DNA of 64,000 bases, from contig NC_090954.1 in the NCBI RefSeq assembly GCF_040807025.1, forward strand, positions 20,030,501-20,094,500, written 5' to 3'. This stretch comes from Struthio camelus. Taxonomy: Eukaryota > Chordata > Aves > Struthioniformes > Struthionidae. The notes under the pieces were generated by a model. It did not search any database. It was not told the DNA's origin and saw only the letters and a list, made by a program, of their open reading frames with translations. A program made the translations under genes and the position numbers. Shown in pieces: positions 45,865 to 60,656 of this stretch; position 1 is the stretch's first letter; the number at the start of each line of letters is the position of its first letter.

Positions 45865-48800
45865 AAGTTAAGCGTTGCAAATTGTAGAGAAGCAAAATAC
45901 CGTGCAAGTCTAGTGTCAAAAGATTCATTTAAGCTTGACTATAATTGCAGCATGTGAAATGGCAGGGTATGAGGGTTTGAAATGCCTATTTTGGTGGGGT
46001 TATGTCAATAGATGAAGTCATATGCACAAGTGAGAGCAAGTTTCCCTAGTGAAATAGAGCTAATGGCATAGACAGGCTCATTTAAGCAAAATTGCCCTCA
46101 ATTTTGACCAAAACAAGTGAAAATTGTACAGTAATTTCAGTAAGAGGCTATCCAGCCAATAAAATATTCAGCTTATTAAGCTTTGAAGAAAAGCTGGGAA
46201 CTCCTCTCTATAGGTCACTGACTGAACCAGGTCCACGGGGCACAGCCGGGCTTGACACGAGGACTGGAGGTGGAAGGCAGCCTGTAGGGGCAGTTCCAAT
46301 GGGAAATTTACTCCTTTGTTGTAGCCAAGGTACAGTGTAATGTCAAAGCTTCATCATCAGGCTCCTGTTAAGTGTCACGAGGCATCTTTGTGGCACCTGC
46401 TTCATGGTGTGAAGATAACTTGTCTCCTATGTAGTTGCCTACTGTTAGCTGCCTGTTTATGTTCTTGCAGCTTTAGCTGTGAAAAGTGCTTAGCGTGGCT
46501 CTCTGCTGCACTGTTCTGTATCTGGCTCATTGCTGCATGGCAGTCTGCCTGATCCCTCCCGAAAACATAATACTTCACCCATTTCTGCTAGTCATGTCTC
46601 CAAAGACTTCTGTCTTGTTTGGATGGGCCATCTGATGACTCCTGTGAGGCTGTGCAGTGGTATTCTTTAGGATATTCATGTGCTGCTGCCAGGTCTTTCA
46701 CTTCATGGAATGTTTTAAGTTCTTTGAACAGAACCTAAGAGGTTGAATTGTAAAAATGTCTATTTAAGCTCAAATGTGCAAGTACTTCATAAAAAAAAAG
46801 GTATCAAATACCAGCTGTAGATTATTGAAGTGCTGTTTTTGACTTTCCACAGAGCAGCTGCCTTAAGTAACCTTCTATGGTATTAATAATGACATAATTG
46901 CAACAAAACCAATCTTTTGATAGAAATACCTATACTCTTTGAGGGCTCTATGCTCTCAGTCCTTTTAGAGAGTGCAGAGGTACAGGCATGGTAGAAGAGC
47001 ATTAATGCCAATAAAGGCTTTCTCTCTACCTCAGGCATACTGCTCACTTTCGCTTTACAGAGTACTGAAACATCTCTCTCCAGGCAGGTGTCTCATGACC
47101 TCGCCTGTATTTGCTTTCTCCACTCATTTCTCACCCTACTCCCCTCCCTGATGCAGGACCCCTCTGTTCCTTACTTTTTCCATGCTTTATGTCCTGCAAG
47201 TGTTTCCTTCTTGTAAGATGAAACGGTTTCCTGTAGCCCTTTGAAATAAATAGACATTGGGAGTTGTTGCCCTCTCCAGGACAAGGGTGGACAGCTGAGC
47301 AGAGCTGCCTTGCACTAGCACCAGGGCCCATGCAGCGGAAGGTAGCTGCACCGTTCTCTGCCACAGGGCATTGGCTGCAGCTACAACTGCTCCTACAGGT
47401 CTGTTTTGTCTCTGGGTTTCTGGACATCTGATTTCAGAGAAGGGAACAGTATAAGGATACTGTCCTGCAGTACAACAGCCTCATTCCACCTAGGGGATCT
47501 TGATCTGCATCTTATGTTGTTTGTGCTGCTTCAAGAACAAAGTGCTTGCAGTTACTTTAGATCTCTTATTTGAGGTCCTATTCGGTGCTTTCGCAAATCA
47601 AGCTACTTTGCCGGATGAAGCATGGTTCTCTGAAACCCAGCAGTTCCTGTGCTGCAAAGAGCATCAGGCTCTTCTGTGCTTTGTTGGTGCTCAGCTGTTC
47701 CAGCCTTTGGAGAGGAACAGCTCCTCAAGCGTGGCTGGCAGCGGGCGGAAGGGACTGTGTGTGGGCTGAGGTAATGGAAAACAGGGCCAGGATGGGTGGT
47801 GGTTCCGGGCTTCTTGCCACCCAGACAGCCCCTCAGGGCCTAAGTTCATGCTGGAACATGCTCTCTGTCCTCTCCTCATAATTTTACTCAGATACCTCAG
47901 GCTATGTCCTGTCTCCTTCCAAAGTGCCATTACTGAGTAGCAGCCAAACTCTTCCCAGCTTTTCTTCCGCTCTTTCCCTGTGGAACGAGCAGATAGATCT
48001 CTATTCCTCTTGCTGTTTTCCCAAAGGGGAGTTAAAGACGACAGCCCGTTTATGAAACGCCGTATACAAATTGCAAATGAATTAAGTGGTTTTGGAGCTA
48101 AAGTGTTAGATGGAGCGCCTTTGTTTGCCTGGTTTTGTCTAATGGGCAGTAGGTCCTGGCAAGCAGCAGTGAGCCCAACTGGTTGTGTTGAGTGAGGTTT
48201 GGAGGTTTTGCGATCTGATATTTATTAAGAGTTGCTTTGTCTGAGTACCGACTCTAATGATCTGATTGAAAGAGGAGAGTTGAGCTTGTGCGATTTGACA
48301 CAGGAGAATTGGTAAAGAACTGAGGTGTGTCTTAAGGGCCTTACATTTCTTTCCTTTCTCAGGTGGTACAGGGAATTTGCCTCTTTTTTTTTTAAACCTA
48401 CATTTACAGTTTTGGGATGAATTCCACGTTGGAGGTCCATTGCATTGGATCGGCTCTTCGGTGGTTGCCTAGTACGCAAGTGTCTCTTTTAGGAGTGTTT
48501 TAAACCATGTTTTATTTGGACACAATAAGTCAATCAAAAAAGTAATGAGCGTTAATTGAGATGTTATAAAATTCTGCTGCAGAGACAACTTCTAATTGCG
48601 TCTGTGGGCTGTGGTCAGTTGAAATGGTGTGATTTGCCATGTGTTTACTTGCTCTGCTTCTTACATTCTTCAGAAACTGGCTCTTCTTCCCTTCCACCAC
48701 TTTTCCTATTAGCTGTCCTTAACAGAGCTGCGTAGGAAAAGGATCCTGGGAGAAAACAAAGACTGAGAAAGGTCAACAATAACTCAAAGAGAAATGGGGA

Positions 48801-49507
48801 TGAGGGTCAAAAGTGAGGACAGGAAGACTAGAGACACTGAGGGGGTGGTCAGCAGAGGACCCCTAAGGGAAAGGGAATTCCTCTTGAGTTAGGATGTAAA
48901 TTTTCAAGGTAGCTTTGAGATTAAGCCTGTTTCACTTTTTTTTTTGTGAAAAATAACTGCTGGGAGAGTTGAAGGCAGTTTGTAGGTTGTAGAGTTACTT
49001 GGCCTCTCCCTCCAGAAGCCACCTTTATCCATGCTGTACTCTTTACTTCTTTTCTGTTACTCCTTACGTTTGTCCCAAGGCTTGCAATTGTGATGTTTTC
49101 CCAAGGATGTCCTTGCTGAGAAACCTCTAGTAATGCAAGTCATGCTATACAGAGGCGGTGATAGTATATATCACACTGGTGTTGCTTTAACTGAGTGTCA
49201 CCTCCCCATGTACCTGCAGATTTGGAAGCGGGCTGTATGCAGAATGTTCTTGGTAGCACAAACTATTAATGGAACTTCTTGATTTGAGATCAGGCAACAA
49301 AAACCACGTGCATCTGAAAATGGAGGAGCAGAGCAATTGCGTGTCCATACATCCTGGGACATAAGATGACGACAGTGCCCTTTCAGTTCCTTTGCTTTCT
49401 AAACTGAGCTGCGCTCTGAGAAGAGCCCAAGCTGATAGACCTACTAACAGTAGACAGATGTGCCTGAAAAGAATGATCATAACTGAAAAAGGAAGAGAAA
49501 CATGCAA

Positions 49508-49530
49508 GTGTGTGTGTGTTGGGGGGGGGG
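49508..49530 (+). repeat. (TG)n followed by poly-G
   Basis: Short GTGTGTGTGTT followed by ten G, in intergenic DNA. Confidence 0.85.
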
Positions 49531-52500
49531 AGTTTCGTTAAAAGCCATTTTCATGTTGAAAACTTGAAGGAAATGCTTAAAAGTATGGGTGAGGGTGAGT
49601 TAAGGAGCAGGGAGAGGGGTCCTGAATGCTGGAGGTTACCTTATTACTAAATGGGAAGCTTTCCCTATTAGTCACTTGATTGTAATTGTCCACTATCTCA
49701 TAAATCTGTTTGAGAGATACACCACTTAGAAAATTAAATACAGCCTAAAAAAAGAAGTCACTAGCCTCAGTAAGTGCACTAGAGTTATTAGGTTCCTTTA
49801 AAGCTGTGATATGAAAAAGGAGTAGCAGAGATCTGTATTGGTGACAGAGTCGAGAGGTAATATTTTGCCTGGGTGCAGTACAGCTCACTACAGCTGCTCA
49901 ACTTTCAGAGCAGCTTTGTGCATTTCTCTTTTGTCTAAATGATTTATTGGTCCTGATTTAAAAAAAAATAGAGGTCACTTTTTTCCTGCTGTGAATTTGT
50001 TAGTATGTGGAATAAAGTTTGCCTGCTCAGCCCCCTTGCCAGTGGAGTAGCTAAGGACAGCAACATGTCATGGGATCACCATGATGAAGATAAAAGAAGG
50101 GAACTGAGCCCTTGTGACTCTCTGATTTTGCAGAAAAAAGTCATGTTTAGGTGTATTTTTGTGGGAATGATAAAGAGAAACGCCCACCCATCTGTCATAT
50201 TTTTCCAAGTTCTTGTTCTGAGGCCAGGTATGGGCTACAGTTGCTCTTCAGAATGATTATTAGAAACTTTTTCCTCCTGCCTTGTTTTTAGGAGCAACTG
50301 AGCTCGTTTGCTTTATTTTTTTGGTAAGTATCAGTCTGAGGCAGGCGCGTGTCAAGGAAAATACCAACCTGCACAACCACATTTGTCAAAGCTAAGAGAA
50401 AGTTCCAGTGGGAAGTGCTAAGTGTCATCTGCTTTGTCTTTAATGACAATGCAAAGTCTGAGGTTGGAGTTATTGGTGTATGCCTTAGTCCTATTATGCT
50501 TAATACTTCTGGGAGATCCAGCAGAGGTTGTGTACCAGAGCCCAGGGGTTATACATGGCCCATCTGCTCCTTTGTATGTACCCACAAAGGGAATTTGACT
50601 TGTCTATCTCAAAGCCACCAGACTTGCTCCAAGATCTTGTTCAGTTGTGTCCGGGCTGAGGACAGTGACTGGGTGCTGAGAGGTCCAAGATGTCACCAGT
50701 TGCTCAGCGCTGGAAGTTGCCTGCAGCTCTGACGCATCGCAACCCCAAGCTGCTCCTGAGATGCTCAGTGCTTTGCACTGGCACGTGGAAGCTGCCGCAG
50801 GGACACAGCGTTGCAGCGATGTGCTTTGGTATGCAGCCCCTGGTGTCATGTCCTGCCCACTTCATAGTGTGCCTGGAGCCCTGCAGGGCAGGTGATGAGG
50901 AGCCTGTGACAGCTGGGTGGGGAGGGACCAATCCTCCCAGAAAGAGCGAGGCTCAGGCAGGGCCTGAGATGGTGACTTGCTGGAGACAGCTTAATTCAGG
51001 AGACTTCAATTAAAGAGGTTTATATTTAAGAGCTGTCAAGCTGAAAAGCTCTGAGTTAAGGAAATATTAAGTTTTGAAGCTTAACAGCTTGGAATTTTTT
51101 TTAGGGGAAAAATGAAACCATGGAGGAATATAAATCCGAGAAGCCAAGCCCTAGGATTTAATGCACTGTGAAGGCGGGGAAGTGGAATTTCTCGCTGGCT
51201 TGTGTAGGGTTGCCTGCAGAGGTTGTCTATTCTTGCTTTCCTTCAGAAGCATTCAAGACAGCTGCTGTGTGCTTTCCTGGATAAACTGTGATGCTCCTTC
51301 TGGGCCATGCTGCCAAGCAAAGCCCATAGGAAGCCCCTTCCCAAGGTGCTTCCAAGAGGCTTATTGGGCTACTGAGCTGGAAGGACGTGGGGAAGGGGGA
51401 TTTAGTGATGGAGGGGCTTTGCTTGCCTGAGGTCAGCTGCCCAGGAGAACGGCATATTGAACTACTGTATTTGTGTCGTCTTTAGCTTGAGATGTCCGTT
51501 TCAGTCCGTTTTCCTTTCCCCCTCTTCCTCCAGTGATAAAGCACTGAGATTTATTTAATGAGCGTACTGGAACTTTCAAAGGAATCTGAGGTTTCAGTTC
51601 CCAAATCCTATTGAAATCGAGGAGGTGTTTCAGTGGAAAAAAATTCTTTGAAAACCCTGACTGCTGAATAAGAGGCTTTGTTTTTTTTTTTAAAGTAATG
51701 ATATACTTTAGAGTAAAGGCGTGTAACTTGCTGGGTTCTCCCTATGGATGGAGCCATGAGATGTGGGTATGGTGTATGGTTTGAAGAGACGCTATCGTTG
51801 CGTTCATTCACAAGAAATTCGGAAAGGGCAGTTGATTCCAGCAGAACCAAACCTTGCTCTCTCTGGATTTGCGTGCCAGCAGCACTGGGCAGGCTGACGG
51901 CTGCTTTGGGTTTTTCCTGGTCTTGTCTGTTCCCCCGAGCCCTCTACGACTCGTGGTACTCTGCACCTTCCTGGCCTGGCTCCGTTTCCTGTGACACGCT
52001 GCGGAAGTCCGTCCAAGTCCGTTGTGCCTTAGGAGGCACCTCATGCTGGAGGTAGTTTTCACTCTCCCTCCTTTTTAATAACAAAGTGAAAGCTGCCAAG
52101 GTTGATGATATTCCATTGTTTGTATTTGCTGTTTATATTATTTTATTCCGTTATTTTATTCTATTTTATTTTTTTAATATCCATTATGTGCTTTTTAAAT
52201 CTTCATTCTCCAAAGCAGGAGTTACTGGTCACCAAAAGGACTACGCTGTTCGTTGCAGTGAACGCTCCTATGCAGCTTGCCTGTTAAGTCTCTGTGGGCT
52301 GTTGTTGACCGTCAAGGGAGAAGGACCACAGATCATCCTCTGCAGCTATTCCCTCCTTACTGAAGGATCCCGTCCGTGTGCGTGCCCGGCAGGATCGAAC
52401 ATCTTTGCTGCGCTTTGGTGGCAAGGACCCGGTGTGAGGAAAATATCCCCCCGCTGCAGATGCATGCAGCCTTATGCAAAAGTGAGACTGGTGTGTGTCA

Positions 52501-55500
52501 GCAGTGGAGCTGGGGCAAGGAGGTTCCTAGGGCACTTGCTCACTCACCCAGATTCTCAGGCGCTCAGTAACACTGCACCCTTGGGTTATCCAGGTGCCTA
52601 TTTTAAAGCAATGTATAACAGTCTTTGAAGCTTTCACCTTTCTGACAAATCTGGTTGATATTGGCTGAAGTGTTCAAAATCTTGGTGCGTTAGGAAATGC
52701 GAGTAAAAATCTGGGCAGAAGGGAGCGTGACACGCCAGGAACAGCGAGAGCATTCAGGCTTGCAGGCCAGGGATGGGCGTTTGTATGCATGAGTTGCCTT
52801 CTCCACAGAGGCAGTCAGCATCCGCCCTGCTCCTGCAAGGGCTAACTGGCACCAATGGGCCACATGAGCAGCGGCTGCTGGAAATCCGGGAGGAGCCCAC
52901 ATGAGTGTGTTTGGCCAGAGCGGACAGCTAACAGTGAGATCCACACTACTTTGGAGCTGTGACTGGTTGTGGAAGAGCAGAGCCAGGTAGCTAAGAGCAT
53001 AGGTCGGAGGGCATGAGGTATGTTGAGTATCTACCAAACTCTTCTGCCTAACGATAGCTAAATTGTCGTGATTGTGGAGTAACAGCTACAACATAGCATG
53101 GCTTTTGTTCCCTGGACTTGAGGGGATTAAACCTTTGTCTTTCTGTAGAAAGACAGAATAATTCTGAGTTTAAATCCACCTGTCAGCAGACCAGCATGAG
53201 CGCTTCCAGTGCACAAGGGGCCAAAACAAACGTCTCGGTGGCTTTGTGCACGGGAGGAGATGGGAGCACGGAGCAGTAGTCCTGCAGTCTCCTGCTTTGG
53301 AGAGCTCTGCCCTGCTGGAGGAGCCCAGGGCGGCTGGCTGGGGGCTCCCGCGCTTGGGCCCTGGCAGGACATGGCTGTGAATCCATTTACACTTAGCCCT
53401 GCTTGCATCATGAGATTTAGGGCTATGCCTTTGCGAGGTGAATTTGTCTTTGAACCTTGTGAACCCTGCCTGCAGCTGCCGCTTCCCTCGAGTGAGACTC
53501 TGGTGCTTCTGCGTCACTGCGCTTGTAGCTTGGCATAGCTAGCGAGCATAAGGCGTCCTAATGCAAGAGAACTGGTGGTTTTGGTTGTTTGGGTGTTTTT
53601 TAGGTAGTTAAGGAAAGCTCTGTTATGCATGCTCTGATTTACGGTTTCAAGGGCGTGGTGTGGGAATTCAGCGTTGCTGTTTTGACTGTATTTATACCTT
53701 TGTTCAGCGTTTCAGTTCGTTTCCTATGCCTGCGTGCGTTTCCAAAGTCTGGGCAACTGGCAGAAGGGCTGCAGGCCCGCGTTCGCTCCGTGCTGCACTC
53801 AGCGGCCAGCTCTTGGTCGGCCTCCAGCCTCGGTACAATTCCAGTGCAGAGAAGCTAAAGGCGTTCGCTTTGGGTTGGTTTGGTTCCTCCCCATGGTGCA
53901 TGGTTCGTTTGTTACCAGCAAGAAATTTCAGCAGGCTGAAACTTAAATCCCGTCTTGGGTTAACTGATAAGTAAGCCTTCCCTTCTCATTGTGGCATGCA
54001 GTGAAACGGGGGAATTGCAGAGGCCAAGCACTAATACCCAGCAGGTAACCAGCCTCTGAGCCTGCTAGCTCGGCAGAGCACTGCTGACCCCAGGGCGGGC
54101 AGGGGGCCGCAAAGCACCAAAATTGCTAACCAGCCAAGTCATCACAGGCTCTTCTGACGGTCGAACCGCCATGACACAGAGCCGTGTGGCTGCTCTTCTG
54201 CAGCGCGGAGGGCTGGAGAGCGCTCAAAGATGAGCAGCGCCGCGCATCTCTGCTGCTCGCTGCTCTGCGTCCCGGGGGAGGTACTGCGTTTAGAAATTAC
54301 GGCTTTGCTTGTTAATCTTGTGTGGCCTATTGGCCTCGTTTCTCTTATGTGAGCACCAATCCGGCTGCTGAACCTGCTGCCAGCATCCCTGCTGATTTGC
54401 AAAACTGCTGTTCTTTGTCTTTTGCAGGATTTTCGTGGATATTGTTTAAGGAGGAAAAAAAAAAGCAAATGAGGCTCGGTGCTTTGGGTTTCCAAAGCTC
54501 CATGTCAGGGCTTTGTGTCAGGACTCAAGTTCAGCCCGACTATTTGTTCTTCCCTGTGCTTCTGCAAGGCTGCAACTGAATGTCGCCATGCGGAGGCTGA
54601 AGTCCTCTCCTCCCGCCTACTGATTCAGAGCTGTTTTGAGGTGGCTCTTCTGTTGAATGGAGGTGGTTGCAAAACATCCCCTCCCTGTCTAGTCTACGTG
54701 GCAAAAGCGTTTCTAAAATCTCTTATAATGGGATGAAGCTGCCTTTTTGTGCGAAAACTGGGTAAAGCCAGGGAATGCACCACATCCCTTCTAAAAGTTG
54801 CCTATTTCTTTACCTGTGAATTTAAATTGTAAAAATCCTGCTTAGAAACAAGTTGAATTTCAGTAAAAATCACTGACAGAAGCGGTCCGAGGCCAGAGAG
54901 TCAGGACGCGACGGGAGCAAAACATGCACAAATTCACTGGTATGCAGCGGGTTTGAGATGCGTGGCTAAACTTCGTCTTTGTAAAATAGGAGCCTGGGCT
55001 TTTTCTTTGCCTTTAAACCTGGGAGCTGAGGGAGCGAAGGGCCGCGGCCGCGCGGGTGCCAGCGTGGCGGGGCTGGAGCTGGGGCGTTGCAGTGCTCTGA
55101 CGCGGCGGGGCGGCTGGCGAGGTTCCTGCTCAAGGGTGCTGCTCGATCCTCGGCCCCGCTGGAGCCTCCTCGCACCTTGCGAAACGTCTGCTGGGCTGGC
55201 GATACGGACCACTGGAGCAGAGAACGGAAAGCTCGTTTCACGGGGAGGACCGTCGCAGTGATTTGAGCTGGTTGAAGAGCAGTGACTAAGCCAATAAGCC
55301 ACCGTGCGCCCTGCAGGACATGGTCTTAATTCAAGTATTTGCACGTGCGACTGAAAAGCATTAACCCGAGGAGATCATAGGGGGCATGCGGCAGTGTATA
55401 AATCCTACCTGGCCGGCACGGCGGTTAAGAACATTTGGTGAATATCAAGCTCTTGGAAGCACACTGCGCTGGCCTTTGCGCCATGACTATCTCTATGAAA

Positions 55501-55981
55501 ATAAACGGTTTAAAAGACATGCATTTGCCAGGGGGCATTTGCTGTGCTGGCTGGTTTCGCTTTGGGAATCAAGTCTGACAGCAGCCTTCAACGGTGAAGG
55601 AATTGGCATGGCAGCAAAGCTCTTATTTTTATATATGTACGCACTTGCATATAGGCATGCCTTGTAACAAAATGCAACATTTCCATATATTTCCATTTCC
55701 ATATGCAAGTAACATTTCCATTTTTTCACAGATACCTGAGAAAAGAGCTGCCCCTTCTGCTTTCTGCCCTCTACCGCGTTCTTCAAGGCTGGCAGCCCGA
55801 GATTCACTTAGTATTAGCATCAGTCTCCAGATGACTGTTGGGATTTTAAAAATTGAAGGGCTTTACCAGACTGCTGAAGCACAAAATGGAGATCTGCTTT
55901 AAATAAAACCAATTGCGTGATTGAAAATTGAAGGGAAATGTTCTTGTAATGAAAAAATAAAAATCCTGTGTGAACTCTTAA

Positions 55982-56004
55982 AAAATATATATATATATAT
56001 ATTT
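55982..56004 (+). repeat. (TA)n microsatellite
   Basis: Nine or so TA units flanked by A and T runs. Confidence 0.85.
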
Positions 56005-59000
56005 TTTCCCCCGTGGCAGTTTTAGCTACTTGAGGCATCCAGGCTTGTGCTGTGTCCAGTTTAGGTGACTTGCTCCTGCAGGTCTGTTCCATTAGGGCAG
56101 TTGAAAATGAAATCAGGAGCATGGCTCGCGGTCAGAGGCAGCTGCTGCTTCAGCGAGCCTGCCAGGCTGGGTCCCAAAGGCCGGGACCAAGATTGTCTGC
56201 TGCAAGTTTTTCTATGCAGAGCTCTCAGATCTACCCTATCTGCTGTGATTTTCCCCTACTTCTGGGACTGAAATTACAAGCTTTAGCATCAAGTTTTTAT
56301 GATTTTTTTTTTGCCCTACTGCTTCCATTTCTGCACAGTAGCCCTGGGCTGGCTCGAATATTAGGCAAAGACATCGGAAGTCACTCTATAAAGGACCTTC
56401 TCTCGGAAGTGGGTGATGAGACTGCACCCAGATGCTGTCAAAGGGCTGCAACAGCTCCCCAGGCTGCAAGGGTGATGTTCAGGTGGCTTCGCCGTGTCAC
56501 CGGGGCCTATGTGGATGGCAGCAGGTCCCCACCAGAGATGGGCATTGCCGAAGGCCCTCATCTCTGCATCGAGTCCTGCTGACATCAAACAGAGCGTTCC
56601 CCCTTCACAGCCTGCTGCAGAGTCCCAAGGGTGAGGTCTTGGTGGTCTTTCTTTGGTTTGGTTGCATACCCTGGGGGTCCCCAAAACCCTCTGCAAGCCT
56701 CTGAAGTGCTGCAGAGTCAGCCAAGTCTCAGCTCACTTCAGCGCTTTAAGAACGAATATGGGCCATACAAAGCAGAGAGCTGTTGTAGCATCTCCGTTTC
56801 AGATGCGGATGCAAGGTTACTGCCAGCAGCCAGCCCACCCTTCGATACTTTGGGCTGTTTGGAATGGGGACTTTCATCATGTCCAGGAGGGGTCACTAAT
56901 GGCATTTCTAGCACTTCTACAGCAGACCAATCTTAACGATAGCAAGGAGTACGGAAGTATTAACGTTCCTGCAGGTACTGGGATGTTTGTGGCTCTTCGG
57001 GACACCCTGGGGTTTCGTGTGGAAGATGGAGCTGCTCAGCATCTACCCTCAGCCCCAGCCACTCTCCAGCCCCCCGAGAGGTGCCGAAACGAGGCAGGTG
57101 CTGCAGGGAGTGCACTTTGCTAAGGGCTCTGCTTTAATCCTGCCTGTCGTTCGGGGAGGAGATTCAAACTCTCGTTCCAGAGGTTGTATGAAGTTGTAAG
57201 AAAGCAGGCTGGTCTCCTGAGAGTGAAAAAATGTGGCTTCTCCAGAGTACGAGGCATGTTTACTGCATTGCTGATGGTGTACGTCCACTTGCTTCAGTGA
57301 GCACACGGTTCCTCCCGCAGGCCTGATAAATCCCCTCCATCCACGTACCCGCTGCTCAACCGTTCCTTCACGGGCAGGCTGGGTAAAGAGCGAGAGACCT
57401 CGCGCGATGAGCTCCACGTGAGCAACTTGGGATCCTTTTAGACTGGCAGAAGGCACGAATTTCACGTTTTGCAGCCTCTTTCAGCCTGAAGGAAGGGTCA
57501 TCCTGGTTTGGTCTCTCAGCCGAGCCTCCAACATTGAAGCCTTCACAGCTCAAGCTCAGCTTTGTGTCTTGGGCCCAGAGGTGCTTTAGCACAGCATCTG
57601 GAGAACAGGGTAACGTGTAGGCAGCAGGAGCTCCGCTAAGCCTTCTTTCTTATCTAACCTCCCTCGATGACTGTCAGAGGCCTCTGTGTGTTTCTAAAGC
57701 CTGTTTGCATCAGTGGGATTTGCAAGTGTGAATAATTTTCTTCCTTAAATACCCTTTCTGAGGACCACATGAGTTAATGCAGGCAGCCAATGTACTCTTT
57801 GTGTGTTGAACGTTATTATACCTTTATGAGAGAGGTAAAAGGTAAGCAGAGATGTAGGTAGTTTAAGTGAGATACTTTGGATTTGCAAATGGAATTGAAA
57901 TATCCTGATTTCCCTGTTGCCCTTGCTCAGTATTTTCTATCTTTTTCATCCATGGAAATTGGATATTTTCAACTGGCACAAAAATTTGCCTATATTAAAG
58001 TTTGGACTTTGGGGCTTGTCAGGGCAAATCCGTAAGCTTAATGGTAACAGCTTAATGGCAATAGCTTGCTGCGATCGCTGCAAGGACAAGGGGCTGAATG
58101 GCAGGTTCTGATTTTCTGCTTGTATCCTATTTCTTCAAAGATAACTTTGAAGTTAGGAGGGGGGAAAGGGGAAGAGGGCCCTTCATGAAAAGGGAGAAAT
58201 CGGATTTCCCCCAAGAAAGCACAGAGCGAGCTGGTAGCCGAGGGCTTGTCGAATGGGGTCTGTGGCAAGCTGGGTGGACTACAGCACTCCCTATTCGTCA
58301 AGTGAGTCCACGGCCAAACTCGCTTGAACCAGTTTGAGACAGATTGTGCGCGTGTGCAGGCCCAGGGAGCCTCTGCTACCGGACTTGCACCTCCCGCTGC
58401 GGCTTCCCTGTGTCCAGCCGTGGGCAGCAAAAGGAACAGACCAGGCCCCAAATCATAGCCTGTGTCTATTTTTTAGAAAGCTGTGAATAATTCTGTGATT
58501 GCTATTAGTTTTGTTGGTCAGGAAAGCTGAGAAGGAGTAATCAAATCTCACGCTTTTGGCTGACGACGGGTGGCTGGAAGTGTTATGGAGGAATTATTCC
58601 TTTGTGCCCTCCAGTGTCCTGGTGGCTTTGCAGAACCCTTACGCGTGCTATGCAAAAATCTCCTGCACCATCGGATACCGGCCGTGGTCAGACTTAGTAG
58701 GGTGATGGTCTGATGCACACAGAAAATCCTGGGCTTTACCACTCAGAAGAGTGTACCTTTGTGGGAGGGGGCTGCGTGATGGCCCAGCCAGGACCAGGTG
58801 GGCCTTCCTCCTCAAAAGCCCATTACCGACTCAGGTCTACTCCAAGTGAGAGAGGCGTCAATGACAGTTAGGGGAATATATGGAATATTTTTGTCTCCAA
58901 GCTAAAATGTTCAAATCGCGTCTCATCCTGCAAGCCCGTGGGTTCTGTGTGTACTGTTTCCGTGCTGGCATTTCAGTGAGCTCAACCTCCAAACCGTACA

Positions 59001-59817
59001 AAAGCAGCTCCGAGGACCTTCCCCTGGGCCAGCCCCAGAAACAACCTGCAGCTGTGGCGGGGGTGCTGCGGGGCTCACGAGGCTGGCTGAGATGTGCTGC
59101 CGCTTGCATGTGCTGCACCCACTGGTGTTGGGGGCACCGTTCGTTCCCAAAGTCGTTTGGGCTGTTTTAACTTGCGGATCTGTAAACCCTGTGCAACAGG
59201 AGTGCAGAGTCCGTTAGATATGTCATATATTTACATACGTATATGTTGCTGCAGGGCTTCCAAGAACTTGCTTTGGTTACTGTTTTCAGAGCTAATGTTT
59301 TCTGTGGCTCTTGGGGTGTGTAAACTGCGGGCTGAAAAACGCTGCCTTTCGGGGTCCGAAAGGTCCGTGGGGATGGAGCTCCAGAGATGAAGGATGCTGC
59401 CTGATTCGTGGCTGAAAACACAGAGGGAGCGAGAGCTTTGATTCGCGTAGATGCGGAAGCGAGAAGGCCCAGCACGCCGGAGTGATGCGCACTGTTATTG
59501 GAGCGGAGAATTTAAAAAGCTGAGAGTTATGAGCTATGGTTACGTTCTCGCCTTAATACGGTGTTAGCTGATGTTACGCTTCCCTGCTGAGCGGTAGAAT
59601 ATGCGCGGAGGTTAACGGGTCCTGGCGCTTTGTCTCCTAGAAATGAGCTTGCGGAGAAGGCGACGAGCGTTGCGTTGCGCGCGCTCCCGCAGCGAACGCG
59701 GGCGGGTTTTGTTCGTTTGTTATAGGGGGGAAGGAGGAGGGCAAAGAAAGAAAAGGGAGGAGGAAGGGAGCCCCGAGCGGCAGCGAAGCGCCGGGGCCGA
59801 GCGAGGGCTGCGCGGGC

Positions 59818-59866
59818 CGGTGCGCTGCGCGCTGCGCGCTGCTGCGGTTGCGCGCTGCCGCCGCTG
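59818..59866 (+). repeat. GCGCTGC micro-repeat
   Basis: Tandem GCGCTGC heptamers (about four near-copies, then a looser continuation) lie in the left part of the FGF18 CpG island. Confidence 0.6.
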
Positions 59867-60220
59867 GATGGCAAGCGAAGCGTGCCGAAGCGGGCGGCCG
59901 GGCGCCGCGCAGGCTGAACGCCGACAACCTGACCCCGGTGTAAATATCCCAGCGTGGGAGATGTGGCAACGGTAATAAATAAGGGCCTGGCAGGGCGCTG
60001 CCGGCGGCGGCCGCCGGGCCGGGCCGGGCGCGGCGGGGCCGTGGGGCTGCCCCGGCCCGGGGGCAGCGCGCGGGGGCGGCGGGGGCCGCGGCCGAGCCCG
60101 GCGCTGGCCCCGCCCGGGCGCAGGTAAGGGCGGCGGGGCGCCCGGGGCCGGGGCCGCTCTGGGCGCTGCGCGGTGCGCGGTGCGGGCGCTCCCCGCCGGC
60201 GCGGCGCGGCCCGGCCCGGC

Positions 60221-60233
60221 CGCCCCCTGGCGC
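60221..60233 (-). promoter_or_regulatory. CTCF-like site in FGF18 CpG island
   Basis: The reverse complement GCGCCAGGGGGCG matches the CTCF core except at two leading bases. GC-rich background raises the chance of a random match. Confidence 0.35.
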
Positions 60234-60565
60234 TGCGCGGTGCTGCGCGGAGCGCGGCCGGCAGCCGCCCCTCTCCGCGCTCCCAGCGCCGCGCCGACCC
60301 GGTGCGCCGCTCTCCCGCCTCCTTCCTTCCTTCCCTCCTTCCCCCCCACCTTTTTTTTTTGGTCCCCCCCCTCCCCCCGGGGTTTTGGGGCAGGACCGCG
60401 CGCCCCGCGGCCGGGCAGGGGCAGGGGGCGGTGGAGGCGCGCGTCGCCGCCGGCCTCCGCGGGGCACCGCGGGCTGCCCCTGCTGCCGCTACGAGTGGTT
60501 TTAGCCGGGAGGGGAGGGTGCCCGCAGCGGCTCTTTACACCCACGGCGCAGCCCCGGCTGCCTTT

Positions 60566-60656
60566 CTTTTTCTTTTTCTTTTTCTTTTTCTTTTTCTTTT
60601 TCTTTTTCTTTTTCTTTTTCTTTTTCTTTTTCTTTTTCTTTTTCTTTTTCTTTTTC
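60566..60656 (+). repeat. (TTTTTC)n hexanucleotide array, about 15 copies
   Basis: An almost perfect CTTTTT hexamer repeats for 91 bases, followed by CTCTC and a pure T run to 60672. It sits in the FGF18 CpG island about 570 bases before the start codon. On the minus strand it makes a spurious poly-Lys ORF. Confidence 0.97.

Larger units (their letters stand above)
44320..59639. other. NPM1-FGF18 intergenic region
   Basis: About 15 kb without a recognised coding exon, RNA gene or well-preserved transposon. It holds short G runs, a (TA)n patch and, near 55676-55727, several spaced copies of ATTTCCATAT. ORFs are short and domain-free. Confidence 0.6.
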